DNA of 64,000 nt from Platanthera guangdongensis (lineage: Eukaryota > Streptophyta > Magnoliopsida > Asparagales > Orchidaceae). Positions 23,261 through 34,557 of the stretch are shown here, in pieces. Below the pieces are notes generated by a model that saw only the letters and a list, made by a program, of their open reading frames with translations, was not told the origin of the DNA and searched no databases. The DNA is taken from assembly GCA_039583875.1 (NCBI GenBank), contig CM077157.1:71424346-71488345 (forward strand). The letters are read 5' to 3'. The number at the start of each line of letters is the position of its first letter. Position 1 is the stretch's first letter. A program made the position numbers and the translations under genes.

Positions 23261-24747
23261 GTAACGATTCTCAACTTGAGCGCTTGAAGCTCTTTCTTTC
23301 TGCATAGGGAATCCCGCTCCCGCGAGTATGCGGTGAGTGCATGGTGTTCCTTGAGGTTGACGGGAATAGTCCCCCTTGTGTTGCATATAGAGCCCGGAAT
23401 CGCAATTACGGGCATAGGCATTGTGTGTGAAGCCTACCCGGACGTGTTTTGTCTGGATCAGTGATGTTGCATTTGATGTGGTTTTGCCGGAGAAAACTCC
23501 ATGCTTTGGATTTTTCGAGTTTCTACGCGGTAGATTGCAGCAGGGATCCTTGGAGGTTAGCTTCAAGGCGCACCCGGAAAATTGAGCGGAAACGTGTTCT
23601 GCTAACTTGGCGGTCTGGGAACCGGCCTTGATCATAACTGGGTTATGAGATTGTTTTGGAAAATTTGGGATCCGAGAGAAGCTTGGCCCGCGCAAAGTAC
23701 TTAAATTGGACATGCGGCGTGAGCAACGGGCAAGTGGAATTGGACCTAGGCTATGTGGTTCGGTGCGAGAGACCCGAAGACGGGGACAGGCCGTTGGCAT
23801 AGTCGGAGCCTTAGACGGTGGTCAGAAAGGCTAAATGCTCACATGTTGTTGCCATCCTGGGGGTGGTGGTGAATGCACTGATGGGTCAGGGTTCAACATG
23901 AATGTGCCCTGAGTGCACGGGGTGTATGGCCGTGCGAGCCTACACCTGTGGCGAATTATAATTGCGCTATATATATATTGTTGGGCTAATGTTACGCAGG
24001 GAAAGAGCACCGCCGTCCCGAGTCAGGGGCGGGGTCGTTATAATTTGGTCGGCTTTTAGCTGACCGTTGCTTTATTTGCCACCGTGCGGTGGTATGTGCT
24101 TGCAGGTGCTGCGGAGCCGAGCGCCAAATAGCGGGCTGGAGCCCATGTTGCTGTGCTGGCCCTAGAAGGCCGTAGAATAGCTGTTTTTTTATGTTTTTCA
24201 TGTGTGGCCGGCCTGCGAGCCGATGTATGTAAAACACTCTTTATTAAGTGAACATTTGTAAGGCCATAAGGCCATGTACCCGTTTCTGTGTATTTGGGGT
24301 TTCATTCCTTTTGTTGTAGCTGTGGACATTCATATTGATGGATTTAATTTTGGGTTCTTTCAACTTTAAAATCTTCCGCTAGAATGCTCTGTGATTAGGA
24401 CGAGTAGTCTTAATTGGTTGGTTTGATTATTCATTTAGTATCCCTTCCGACTGTCTGTTGTATATGGCGTCGGGTTCCAGCTGGACCTTCTGTTATATGC
24501 CATGCGACAGATGGGGGTGTTACAATTTGGTATCAGACTTCTGGTTTCGATCAGGCTTAAATGAATTCGTGGGCGAATTCTTTTAAGGGGTGGTGAGCAC
24601 ATGTGTGCGTCATCGTTATAACATCAAAAAGAACCCATGAATGTCCACTTAGGAATGAAAATACACTTGTTTGGTGGAACCTGAGTGTTCCAATGATTGC
24701 TTTTAGCAATTTGTTTGTCGTCTAATCGTGTGTCTTTGCTACTATAG
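23261..24747 (+). other. Candidate leader intron across LTR end and PBS
   Basis: Donor AGG/GTAACG at 23260-23261 and acceptor TTTGCTACTATAG/G at 24747-24748, 1487 nt. It would remove the rest of R-U5 and the primer-binding site from the Gag mRNA, while unspliced RNA keeps them for reverse transcription. A stronger-looking donor (CG/GTGAGT at 23332-23333) exists downstream, but using it would add an in-frame stop. Inferred; no transcript evidence. Confidence 0.5.
24528..24537 (+). other. Primer-binding site (TGGTATCAGA)
   Basis: Three bases after the 5' LTR end, initiator Met-tRNA type. Confidence 0.9.
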
Positions 24748-25902
24748 GCAGCTGGGAGCGGTGCTGGTCAGTCAGAGCATCCGCAATCAGCGGAAAGTAG
24801 TGCACCAAGCGACGTGCCTGCTACACCTCCTTCAGCGGAAACCATCAGGATGGTGGCTGAAGCCGTGTTCGCAATGATAAATGCCCAACCTGCAGGGCAA
24901 ATGCATCGCGCACCTCCTGCGAATGAGCAAGAACCGGTTAGGGCGGCAGAGCCGAGAGTGGTGGAACGCGCGGCAGTTGAGTTAGTAGAGCCGAGGAGAA
25001 CTATGGAGAGGCAGCTAAAGTATGTGATGGGCTTTAATCCTCCGAGGTTTAATGGGGTTGGAACGCCAACTCAAGCTGAGGACTGGCTCTCTTCCATAAA
25101 GAGGGTGTTGACGGCCACAATGACTGAGGAGTGGCAGAAGACTACCATAGCGACTTTTCTTTTGGAAGGAGAAGCGAGGATGTGGTGGGACGAGTTGGAG
25201 TTTCATCTTCTAGTGGGAAGGCAACTTGCGGATGTGCCGATGGAGGAATTTTCAAGATTGTTCCTAGCCAGATTTGTACCTTCTGCTCAGAAGTTGGAGA
25301 TGGAGAATCAATTTCTTGGATTGTCTCAGGGATCCAGAAGCGTGGACGAATATCTGCATGAGTTCACACGGTTGGGTCGTTATGCTGGTGCTATGTTTTC
25401 AGAAGAAGAGAGGAAGACCAACCGATTCTATGAGGGTCTTCGCGGCGATTTACAGTTACTTCTTGCTGGGCCTAAGGCGCAGGGCTTCCTAGCCTTGGTC
25501 AATTCAGCCCGATCGTTGGAAAAGGTTGCGAAGAAGGTTCAAGAGAAGAGGGACCCAGGAGAAAGGAAGATCGAGTTCAAGGTGCCAAGTAACAAGACAG
25601 ATTTCCGCAGATGGAACAAGAAGCGGAGGACTTTGAACTCAGCCCCTTCGGCTGATGCATCGGGGGCAACTACAAGTCGAGTCCCCGGAGCTTGCTACAA
25701 CTGCGGGAAGACGGGGCATTTTGCTCAGGAGTGTTGGAGCGGACGTTCAAAGTCCGAGAGGAGGCCTGGAGCGACTTATGAGGAGAAAGGGAAGGCGGTG
25801 GAGTCAACCGCATCCCATCATGCTCCAGCCCAGCCTAAAGTCTACAACCTTGGTCTGCAGGAGGCCATAAAGCAAGCGGACGTGGTGACAGGTATGAGTT
25901 AG
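24748..25902 (+). CDS. gag: Tekay-like gag, main exon
   Basis: Open frame without stops from 24748 to TAG 25900-25902. It contains the Gypsy retrotransposon gag domain (EDWLSSIKRVL near 25078, ARMWWDEL near 25174, EFTRLGRYAG near 25360) and a CCHC zinc knuckle at 25693-25734. The stop is reached only if the intron at 25892 is retained, so unspliced RNA gives Gag and spliced RNA would give Gag-Pol. The first in-frame ATG in this exon is 24850; the upstream LTR exon is the better candidate start. Confidence 0.88.
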   Translation, partial: AAGSGAGQSEHPQSAESSAPSDVPATPPSAETIRMVAEAVFAMINAQPAGQMHRAPPANEQEPVRAAEPRVVERAAVELVEPRRTMERQLKYVMGFNPPRFNGVGTPTQAEDWLSSIKRVLTATMTEEWQKTTIATFLLEGEARMWWDELEFHLLVGRQLADVPMEEFSRLFLARFVPSAQKLEMENQFLGLSQGSRSVDEYLHEFTRLGRYAGAMFSEEERKTNRFYEGLRGDLQLLLAGPKAQGFLALVNSARSLEKVAKKVQEKRDPGERKIEFKVPSNKTDFRRWNKKRRTLNSAPSADASGATTSRVPGACYNCGKTGHFAQECWSGRSKSERRPGATYEEKGKAVESTASHHAPAQPKVYNLGLQEAIKQADVVTGMS

Positions 25903-25968
25903 ATTACCGTGGTTTAACTTTTATAGTTGTTACCTTCATATTTGTTAGCTTACGTTTGTAAATGCTAG
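25892..25968 (+). other. Candidate spliceosomal intron between gag and protease
   Basis: 77 nt, T-rich, donor ACAG/GTATGAG and acceptor AAATGCTAG/GC. It contains three in-frame stops. Removing it joins codons for Thr-Gly to Phe-Val in one frame and restores the usual Gypsy V-T-G-x-V lead into the FDTGASHSF protease motif. Element G has a 95-nt intron at the identical codon, and element C lacks it there. Confidence 0.82.
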
Positions 25969-28900
25969 GCTTTGTGTTAATCTTTGGGTTTCCGACGAGA
26001 TCCCTTTTTGATACGGGGGCATCACATTCCTTCTTGTCTGAAAAGTTTATATCGCGCATCAGAGTTCCCTTCTCGATGGCAGAAAACAAGTTGGATGTGT
26101 TGTTGCCTAATGGGTGCTTAATGCTTGCGGATAGGATTTGTGTTGTGAAGATTCGGATTGGAGACCGGGAGTTTGATTTGCGAGCGTTGGTTCTACCATT
26201 AGTGGAGTTCGACGTAATTTTCGGTATGGATTGGCTCTCGGAGCAAAGTGCATGTATTGATTGCAACCGTAAAGAAGTCAAGTTGGGTCTGGACACTGAT
26301 CGGGAGACTACTTTTGCGGGCATGAAGGGGTCAGGGAAAGTTCTGATATCGGCCCTTCAGGTGTTCAAGGCAGTTCGGTCTGGGGCAGAACGGTATGTCA
26401 CTCTAGTGCAGACTGCGACGCCTAAACCTAGTTTGGGCAACATCCCAGTTGTGTCCGAGTATCCTGATGTGTTTCCAGATGATCTCCCAGGAGCCCCTCC
26501 TCAGCGGGAGATAGACTTTACTATAGAGCTGGTACCGAGTGCCAAACCGGTGTCACGCTCCCCCTATCGGATAGCCCCAAGAGAAATGGCAGAGTTGAAG
26601 GTGCAACTGCAAGAGTTGCTAGAGCAAGGTTATGTGCGTCCAAGTTCGTCGCCTTGGAGCGCACCAGTTCTCTTTGTTAAGAAGAAAGATGGGAGCTTGC
26701 GGCTTTGTATCGATTATCGGGAATTGAACAAACTTACGGAGAAGAACAAATATCCAATCCCGAGGATTGATGATCTATTTGATCAGCTGGTTGGATCAAC
26801 TGTATATTCGAAGTTAGATTTGAAGTCCGGTTACTATCAGTTGAGGATAAGGGAGAGCGACATCCCAAAGACAGCATTCAGTACGCGGTTTGGGCATTAC
26901 GAGTTCACGGTTATGCCGTTTGGGTTGACGAATGCGCCATCCGTATTTATGGATCTGATGAATAGGACGTTCAGAGAATACTTGGATCAGTTTGTGATAG
27001 TAGTTATCGATGATATCCTGGTGTATTCGCAGTGCGAGGAGGATCATTACAAGCATTTACACATGGTGTTGGAGACACTGAGGAAAAGTCAGTTGTATGC
27101 AAAGTTCTCCAAGTGTGAGTTCTGGTTATCCTCGATAGCGTTCCTTGGTCATGTTGTCAGTGGAGAAGGAATAGCTGTAGATCCGGCGAAGATAGTAGCG
27201 ATACGAGAGTGACCTTCTTTGACTACGGTGGCAGAGGTCCGGAGTTTTCTGGGGCTTGCTGGCTACTATAGGCGCTTCATAGAGAACTTCTCGCGGATAG
27301 CACTAACACTCACGACGTTGACAAGAAAGGATCAGAAGTTTGTGTGGTCTCCGGAGTGCGAACAGGCTTTTGAAGAATTGAAGAGGCGGTTGACCACGGC
27401 GCCCATTTTATGTTCGCCAAGTGGAACCGAAGGGTTCGAGATCTATAGTGATGCTTCGGGCAGTGGTTTGGGCTGTGTTCTGCTACAGCATGGGAGAGTG
27501 ATAGCTTATGGTTCACGACAACTGAAGGTTCATGAGAGGAATTATCCGGTCCACGACTTAGAGTTAGCGGCCGTGATATTTGCTCTTAAGCTTTGGAGGC
27601 ACTATCTGTACGGTGTGAAGGTCGATATTTACACCGATCATAAGAGTTTGAAGTACCTATTGGACCAAAAGGATCTGAACATGAGGCAGAGGAGGTGGAT
27701 GGAGTTCTTAGGGGACTACACCTTCAAGATACACTATGTGCCTGGGAAGGGAAATGCAGTGGCGGATGCGTTGAGTCGCAAGATTCCCGCACAAGCCAAT
27801 TGGTTATCAGTACATGATGAGAGATTGGTCCAAGAGATGGAGGCATTGGAGATATCTTGCGTCGATAAGCAGTCAAGTGCCGAGGCGAAAATGTTTTGGA
27901 CAGAGGTGCAGTGTGACCTAGCGGATAGAGTTCGGCGGGCTTTGGTTCAGGATAGCAGCATGAAGCAAATCTTGGATGAATCTTTGGATGGGTCAAATTC
28001 CCAGTTTGTGGTTGAAGATGGGTTGCTAAGGAAGGACGGTCGTCTATGCGTTCCTAGTGCGGATAATATTCAGGAGGAGTTGATGTATGAGGCTCATCAT
28101 ACTAAGTACTCAATCCACCCGGGAAGCACTAAGATGTATAGAGACATGAAGAAATTATTCTGGTGGCCGGGTTTGAAGAAGGATGTGGCACTTTATGTGG
28201 CCAAGTGTCGTACTTGTGCATTAGTGAAGGCGGAATGCCAGAAGCCCGGAGGTTTCTTGAAATCCCTTCCTATCCCAGAATGGAAGTTTGACGATATATC
28301 TATGGATTTTGTGCACGGTTTGCCGAGGTCGCAGAAGGGAAACGACGCCATTTGGGTAGTCGTTGATAGATTGACAAAAGTGTCGCACTTTATCCCAGTG
28401 AGAAAGGAGGATCCAGTGGAAAAGTTAGCCAAACTCTACGTGGATAATATTGTACGATTGCACGGTGTGCCTCGAAGTATTGTTAGTGATCGTGATGGAC
28501 GCTTCACGTCAAATGACTGGAGGTTGGTACATGGTCTGTTGGGTACTAAGCTAAAGTTCAGCACAGCATTTCACCCGCAGACAGATGGCCAAACCGAGAG
28601 TCAACAGGACTATGGAGGACATGCTTCGCATGTGCGTCCTAGATTTCGGGAAGCATTGGGAGGATCACTTGTACATGGTGGAGTTTGCATACAACAATAG
28701 CTTTCAGGCAAGTATTGGAATGGCGCATTTCGAAGCCTTGTATGGAAGGAAGTGTCGTACGCCGTTGTCTTGGTTGGAGGCAGGCGAATCAAAGTTGTAT
28801 AAACGTCAAGCGGTGGAAGATGTCACTTCAATGATACGGACAATTCAGGAAAGGCTGAAGATTGCTCAGGATAGACAGTCAAAGTATTACAATGCCAAAC

Positions 28901-29352
28901 ATAGAAATGTGGAGTTCAACGTTGGCGACATGGTATATTTGAAGATCAAGCCGTTCAAGGGTGTATCGCGGGTTCGACGCTTGAAGAAGCTGAGTCCGAG
29001 ATACCTTGGACCATTTGAAATCCTGGAGCGTGTTGGCGAGGCGGCGTATAGATTAAAGCTGTCGACGGAGTTGAGTGGGCTGTATGATGTATTCCACGTA
29101 TCGGTGTTGCGTAAGGCAGTGCAAGAGCCTTCGCAGATCGTTGCGGACAATCAGGTACCGGTTGATTATGAGTTAACAACAAGGGTCAAGCCAGTGCGAA
29201 TTGAAGATGTTGCAGTCAAACGACTCCGCAACAAGGAGGTCAGAATGGTTAAAGTCCGTTGGGATAATTGCGGACGTGAGGAGCTTTCTTGGGAGCGAGA
29301 GCAAGCTATGTTGGAGGAATACCCCGAGTTATTCCACTCAGGTATCATTTAG
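25969..29352 (+). pseudogene. pol: Tekay-like protease-RT-RNase H-integrase, lightly damaged
   Basis: Aspartic protease DTG at 26010; RT with [17 protein letters not shown] near 26680 and the catalytic Asp pair at 27009-27014 ([10 protein letters not shown]); RNase H with YTDHKSLKYL near 27630; integrase HHCC at about 28094-28215, DRDGRFTS near 28490 and a Glu after TDGQTE near 28600; C-terminal chromodomain-like block about 29190-29340. Two lesions: TGA at 27210-27212 in place of a conserved Trp (TGG to TGA) and a 2-bp deletion near 28600 in the TDGQTER motif. Ends at TAG 29350-29352. Confidence 0.93.
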
Positions 29353-29392
29353 CTTTTGTGTACCTTTGCTTAATTTCGGGACGAAATTCCTT

Positions 29393-29404
29393 AAGTGGGG
29401 GAGA
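29393..29404 (+). other. Polypurine tract of the Tekay-like element
   Basis: AAGTGGGGGAGA just before the 3' LTR, the plus-strand primer. Confidence 0.85.
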
Positions 29405-29406
29405 TT

Positions 29407-31377
29407 TGTAACGCCCCGAAAGTTGTGTGCGAGTCGGTCGCGAAAAAAAAGAGTTTTTGGTGCCTGTAGGGGTACACGACCTAGGACACGGGCGTGTCCA
29501 AGGCCGTGTTTGGCTGGTGATTTTTGGCCGTTTTCAACCCGAGAAGGACACGGCCAGAAACACGGCCGGATGACACGGGCGTGTCATCCGACACGGGCGT
29601 GTGCCAACCCGTGTCCCTACCCGTGTCCTGATGGGTCGTGTCCGTTGCCGTGGCGGTTATGCGTGACACGTGAACACGGGCGTGTCGAGGAACCCGACAC
29701 GGGCGTGTCAGGTCAGACACGGACGTGTCTTAGCCCGTGTGCGTTTCTCAGTTCGGCGATCGTGCCTGGATCGAGGCACACGGCCATGGACACGGCCGTG
29801 TGCCAAGCCGTGTGCGGCCCAGGTCTGGGGAATTTTGTGCAGATCCGAGCCGTTCATTTTCTTTAATTAGGATCCGACGGCCCAGAAGAAATCCTGCTCT
29901 GTTAAGGCCGGGAATAGGGAGTTATTCCCTCATTTTCTCTCCAAAGTTCTCCCCTTCCAAAGTGAGAGAGGAGAGGAAGAAGAAGGAGGTTTACGGCCGC
30001 CGGCGGAGCATCGGAGCACCGTTTCGAAATCGGAGAGCGGATCCGTGGAGGGAAGGTCATTGCGAAGAGTTCTAACCGCGTAGTTTTTCCATGGCGCCAA
30101 AACGGACTACAAGGGTAACAATTCTCAACTTGAGCGCTTGAAGCTCTTTCTTTCTGCATAGGGAATCCTGCTCCCGCGAGTATGCGGTGAGTGCGTGGTG
30201 TTCCTTGGGGTTGACGGGAATAGTCCCCCTTGTGTTGCATATAGAGCCCGAAATCGCAATTACGGGCATAGGCATTGTGTGTGAAGCCTACCCGGACGTA
30301 TTTTGTTTGGATCGGTGATGTTGCATTTGATGTGGTTTTGCCGAAGAAAACTCCGTGCTTTGGATTTTTCGAGTTTCTACGCGGTAGATTGCAGCAGGGA
30401 TCCTTGGAGGTTAGCTTCAAGGCGCACCCGGAAAATTGAGCGGAAACGTGTTCTGCTAACTTGGCGGTCTGGGAACCGGCCTTGATCATAACTGGGTTAT
30501 GAGATTGTTTTGGAAAATTTGGGATCCGAGAGAAGCTTGGCCCGCGCAAAGGACTTAAATTGGACATGCGGCGTGAGCAACGGGCAAGTGGAATTGGACC
30601 TAGGCTATGTGGTTCGGTGCGAGAGACCCAAAGACGGGGACTGGCCGTTGGCATAGTCGGAGCCTTAGACGGTGGTCAGAAAGGCTAAATGCTCACATGT
30701 TGTTGCCATCCTGGGGGTGGTGGTGAATGCACTGATGGGTCAGGGTTCACCATGAATGTGCCCTGAGTGCACGGGGTGTTTGGCCGTGCGAGCCTACACC
30801 TGTGGCGAATTATAATTGCGCTATATATATATTGTTGGGCTAATGTTACGCAGGGAAAGAGCACCGCCGTCCCGAGTCAGGGGCGGGGTCGTTATAATTT
30901 GGTCGGCTTTTAGCTGACCGTTGATTTATTTGCCACCGTGCGGTGGTATGTGCTTGCAGGTGCTGCGGAGCCGAGCGCCAAATAGCGGGCTGGAGCCCAT
31001 GTTGCTGTGCTGGCCCTAGAAGGCCGTAGAATAGCTGTTTTTTTATGTTTTTCATGTGTGGCCGGCCTGCGAGCCGATGTATGTAAAACACTCTTTATTA
31101 AGTGAACATTTGTAAGGCCATAAGGCCATGTACCCGTTTCTGTGTATTGGGGTTTCATTCCTTTTGTTGTAGCTATGGACATTCATATTGATGGATTTAA
31201 TTTTGGGTTCTTTCAACTTTAAAATCTTCCGCTAGAATGCTCTGTGATTAGGACGAGTAGTCTTAATTGGTTGGTTTGATTATTCATTTAGTATCCCTTC
31301 CGACTGTCTGTGGTATATGGCGTCGGGTTCCAGCTGGACCTTCTGTTATATGCCATGCGACAGATGGGGGTGTTACA
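29407..31377 (+). repeat. Tekay-like 3' LTR
   Basis: Near-identical to 22549-24524. Visible differences include a 5-bp loss in the palindrome array (near 29670) and ATGGCG for ATGGTG at the candidate exon (30091). Ends TGTTACA and is followed by the TSD TAGGG. Confidence 0.93.
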
Positions 31378-31382
31378 TAGGG

Positions 31383-34300
31383 TGATGTCAATGAGATCAT
31401 TTACAACCCATTGGGTTAGTAACATCACCCAAAATGACCTAGGGCTGGGCTTAAATGGCTAGGGTTAGCCAAGCCCAAAAAGTGGAGAAAAGACTAGCTC
31501 AAGCCCAATCCACTTGGGCTAAGCCCAATTTGAGTGACCCACTAGCTTTAGGAGGCTGATAATTACATAATTAGCCATCCAATTTTTGAAGGAGGTGACT
31601 AGGAGAGAGAAATGAGAGTTTTCTCAAATTGGAGGAGAGTGAGAAGAGAGAGAAAATGGTTATTCATGGTGTTTGAATGCCCTTGGCCCCTCATCACTCT
31701 CCCAATTAATGGAGATTCATCTCCCCTCATCAGTTAGAGGAGATCAAAGGTTTTTCTCGGCCACATCAGTTCGCTGAATGCAGATAATTCAGTCGGCCAA
31801 AAACTCCACTCATGCCATTAATGGCATTGAAGGCATGACCCTCCCTCTCCCCATTTGATTATTTTAAAAGCTCCACCGGGCTGTGAGGAGTCGTTTCCAC
31901 TCTTTCCTTGAAGAAATCAAAGGCTTTGGTAGTGTTATTGCAGTGCACCCCAAAGCTTCAAATCCGGCCATGACGACTAGGAGATAGACAAGGCAACAAC
32001 ACCCCCAACAAGTCCTATCCTCTTCTCTTTTCTCAGTGGATAGATCCACTTCTGATGGCCGTAAGGTTTAGGGCCAATTGGCCTTAGACTGGGGTGGCCG
32101 AAAACTCCATTTTTGGAGCTTTTCATCCATGCCTAAACCCGATTCCGGCCACCTCCAGCCGGCCTACCACCGCCTATCGCCAATCACCACCTCAACGAAG
32201 GTGTTGGTGGCATTGGCCGGCCGGGGAGACGCTCAGGTGGCCGTGAAATCACCACCCAATATCACCCTGGACGGGCTGCTGTGAGTTGTTGGCTCAAGGA
32301 GGAAGACGACCAAATGCCGTCGATCTGGTGCGTCAAGATTTGTGTGCCGAATTTTAATACTATAGTAAATGATATTTTTACTTCATTTTTTATCACATAT
32401 TTGGTAGTTTTTGATTTAATTATTAAAAATAATAAGAGAACTTTTCTGGAAAAATGGTTAACATCAAAGTTGTAGCATTTTGAGTTTAGCTTATTTTAAA
32501 ATTGGTTTCAACCAATTTGGGTCACTGGTCTGACCACAACACACGAAATGATGACAGCTATACCTAGGGTTAACCAGACACAATTTTGTGTGCCCCCACT
32601 AAAATACTCATCTAAATGCCTTGAAATTTGGATCATAGGTTAGTCTCATCTGTATCTCAAACCTATCCAAAAATGGAATACATTTTCTATAATTTTAGAA
32701 AACATTTAATAAATCATGTATGATGTAATTAAGGGGTCTAATGACCTAAAAATCACCCAATAATTTGGTGGGTGACCGTTAAGGTCATGTCATGAATCTG
32801 GTAAAAATCTCAGCCCATTTGGGGTTGGTTTGATTATGTGTTGATGTGACCAAAACTAGGTCCCTAGGGGGCAAAAATAGGGCAAGAGTAAAATTGGTGG
32901 GTTGAGTGGCCAAACCCCATCCAAAAGGGTTGAAGCTTTGGTCACTGCCTTAAAGTCATCTAATACACCCCCTCAAGAGAAATTGAGAGGTTTGGGGTGA
33001 AGATGCCCAAAGGCACTAGTATAGGCCTTAGGGTTGAAGTTTGGGGCCTAGTGAAGGGAAAGTGACTATATGTCCTTGGATGATTTTTGAACTTGGTTGG
33101 TGAGTTTCTAGGGTAAAAATAAGCTCTAGAACAGTGGATGTAGGACTTTTAGGAACATATACTCTCCTTGAAATAGATATGGATAGTTTAGGGCACTTAG
33201 GTCTAATATTTAATTCAGGCTAAAATGAATTTGGATACTCATAAAACTTAGATAGTGAACTTGATTAGATGATATTGTTCCGTAGAAATTTTATTGTGAA
33301 TATTGGATTAGTAATCATGGTACTTTATTCATAAACCCTACTTTTGATTTATTTACAAGATAATTGTTTTAGGGTTATTTGCTTGCTGGAAAATGATAAA
33401 ACTTTGTTTGGGAATATTTTAGGACAAAATAATGCTCTGTGAATCTTTATAAATATATTGGCACACCTTTCATATAGGTTCCTTCATAAGTTCCCATTTG
33501 TCAAATATTTTAATATAATTCATTTATGTGACCAAATGATGTTGAAACATTATAATTATTGGTCAGTAGCTCTTTCTGATCACAGCTATCATCCAGTAAT
33601 TTTCTCATAATTTTTGGAAGCCTGATTCTAATTTTCCCCTATTTATCTTAATATTGTAGTTATTTATTCCATAATTTGTTGAAGGTCAAATCTACCTTGG
33701 AAAATTTGGGATTTTTGGTATTTGCTGTTATTTTGATGTTATAAGTTTATTATAATTTGGTTAAGGCCATACCTATTCAGAAAAGTGCACTTGGTGTTCA
33801 AAGAGTCATGAAGCCTGACTTTGTAGAAATTATAATAAATACCCAATTAAGTAGAAAATTATAATCTTCTGGATCTATTCCTAAAACATCATGATAGATG
33901 CCCAATAATAATCTTAGATCATTTGGATGTATTTTTGAATGGGTCACCATTAATACACATCATGTAGGCTAGTTGGTCTGCACATAGTAGAAATCGAAAA
34001 GTATGGAAGCGTTTGGAACTTATACGGGAAAGGGTAGTTGGTGTACCTGGTCTGGTTGGAATATATAGGGTCACCAAGAGAAGGTAGGTTGTGTGAGCCC
34101 GGTTGTGCAAGGGCAGGGTTGTGCTCGGGATCGACAGTGGACCGTCCTTCTTTGGAGAGGGAAAGTCTAAATATGATTGGAGATAGTTGAATAGTAATGA
34201 TAACAAATTGGGACATGGGTAGATACCAATAATAATAAGTACCTTACGAAAGGGAGCTTTGAGGTTCAACCCATCGTAATTCCTAGTGCCCTCAAGAGCC

Positions 34301-34557
34301 CTTCACGGGGAATGCCCTGGGCAGTCCAAGGTTAACCTTAAAACATAAGACAAATGTTAAAGAGCAATTAGTAAAACTAGGGATACATCTTCACTGACCC
34401 TGATGACTCGGTAGGTTAGCTGTTTGGGTTATCCTTGCGGTAAGCTTGGTGGTTGTGGAATTGGGCAAGATAGCCAGGCGAGCCGAAGGCTCGAAAGGTA
34501 GTTGTCATGGACAGGTTAGTCCGGGGAGCCGATGGCTCAGAAATTCATGGTTGCATG
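31383..34557 (+). repeat. L-family LTR, copy B, continuation
   Basis: Non-coding. Colinear with copy A (1-507 plus 12729-15498) and preserving the uninterrupted site of the Copia insertion at about 32014-32025. Lacks the 33-bp tandem block seen in copy A. Cut at 34557 by the M LTR. Confidence 0.82.

Larger units (their letters stand above)
22549..24524 (+). repeat. Tekay-like 5' LTR
   Basis: U3 carries the palindromic motif array 22625-22965. A weak TATA-like TATTAAG lies at 23046 (GTTAAG in the 3' copy). A short candidate coding exon is at 23237-23260. The long antisense frame at 23048-23800 also occurs in the 3' LTR only because the two LTRs are near-identical. Confidence 0.93.
22549..31377 (+). 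mobile_element. Ty3/Gypsy chromovirus, Tekay/Del-like, nearly intact
   Basis: An 8.8-kb element: LTRs 22549-24524 (1976 bp) and 29407-31377 (1971 bp) that are very similar, PBS 24528, gag, short intron, protease-RT-RNase H-integrase and polypurine tract. PR-RT-RH-IN order is Gypsy; the C-terminal chromodomain-like block and the LTR termini TGTAACGCCCC/GGGGGTGTTACA fit Tekay/Del. Damage is limited to one nonsense codon and one 2-bp deletion in pol, so insertion is probably recent. It is nested in L LTR copy B. Confidence 0.93.

Noticed and set aside
23333..23338. GTGAGT in the Tekay LTR as the donor of the leader intron
   Set aside because: A stronger consensus, but the exon would then contain TGA after the ATG; GTAACG at 23261 keeps the frame and is conserved in H.
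23048..23800. 250-codon antisense ORF in the Tekay LTR, also at 29902-30654
   Set aside because: Repeated only because the two LTRs are near-identical; no domain, no promoter, and it overlaps the R/U5 region in antisense.
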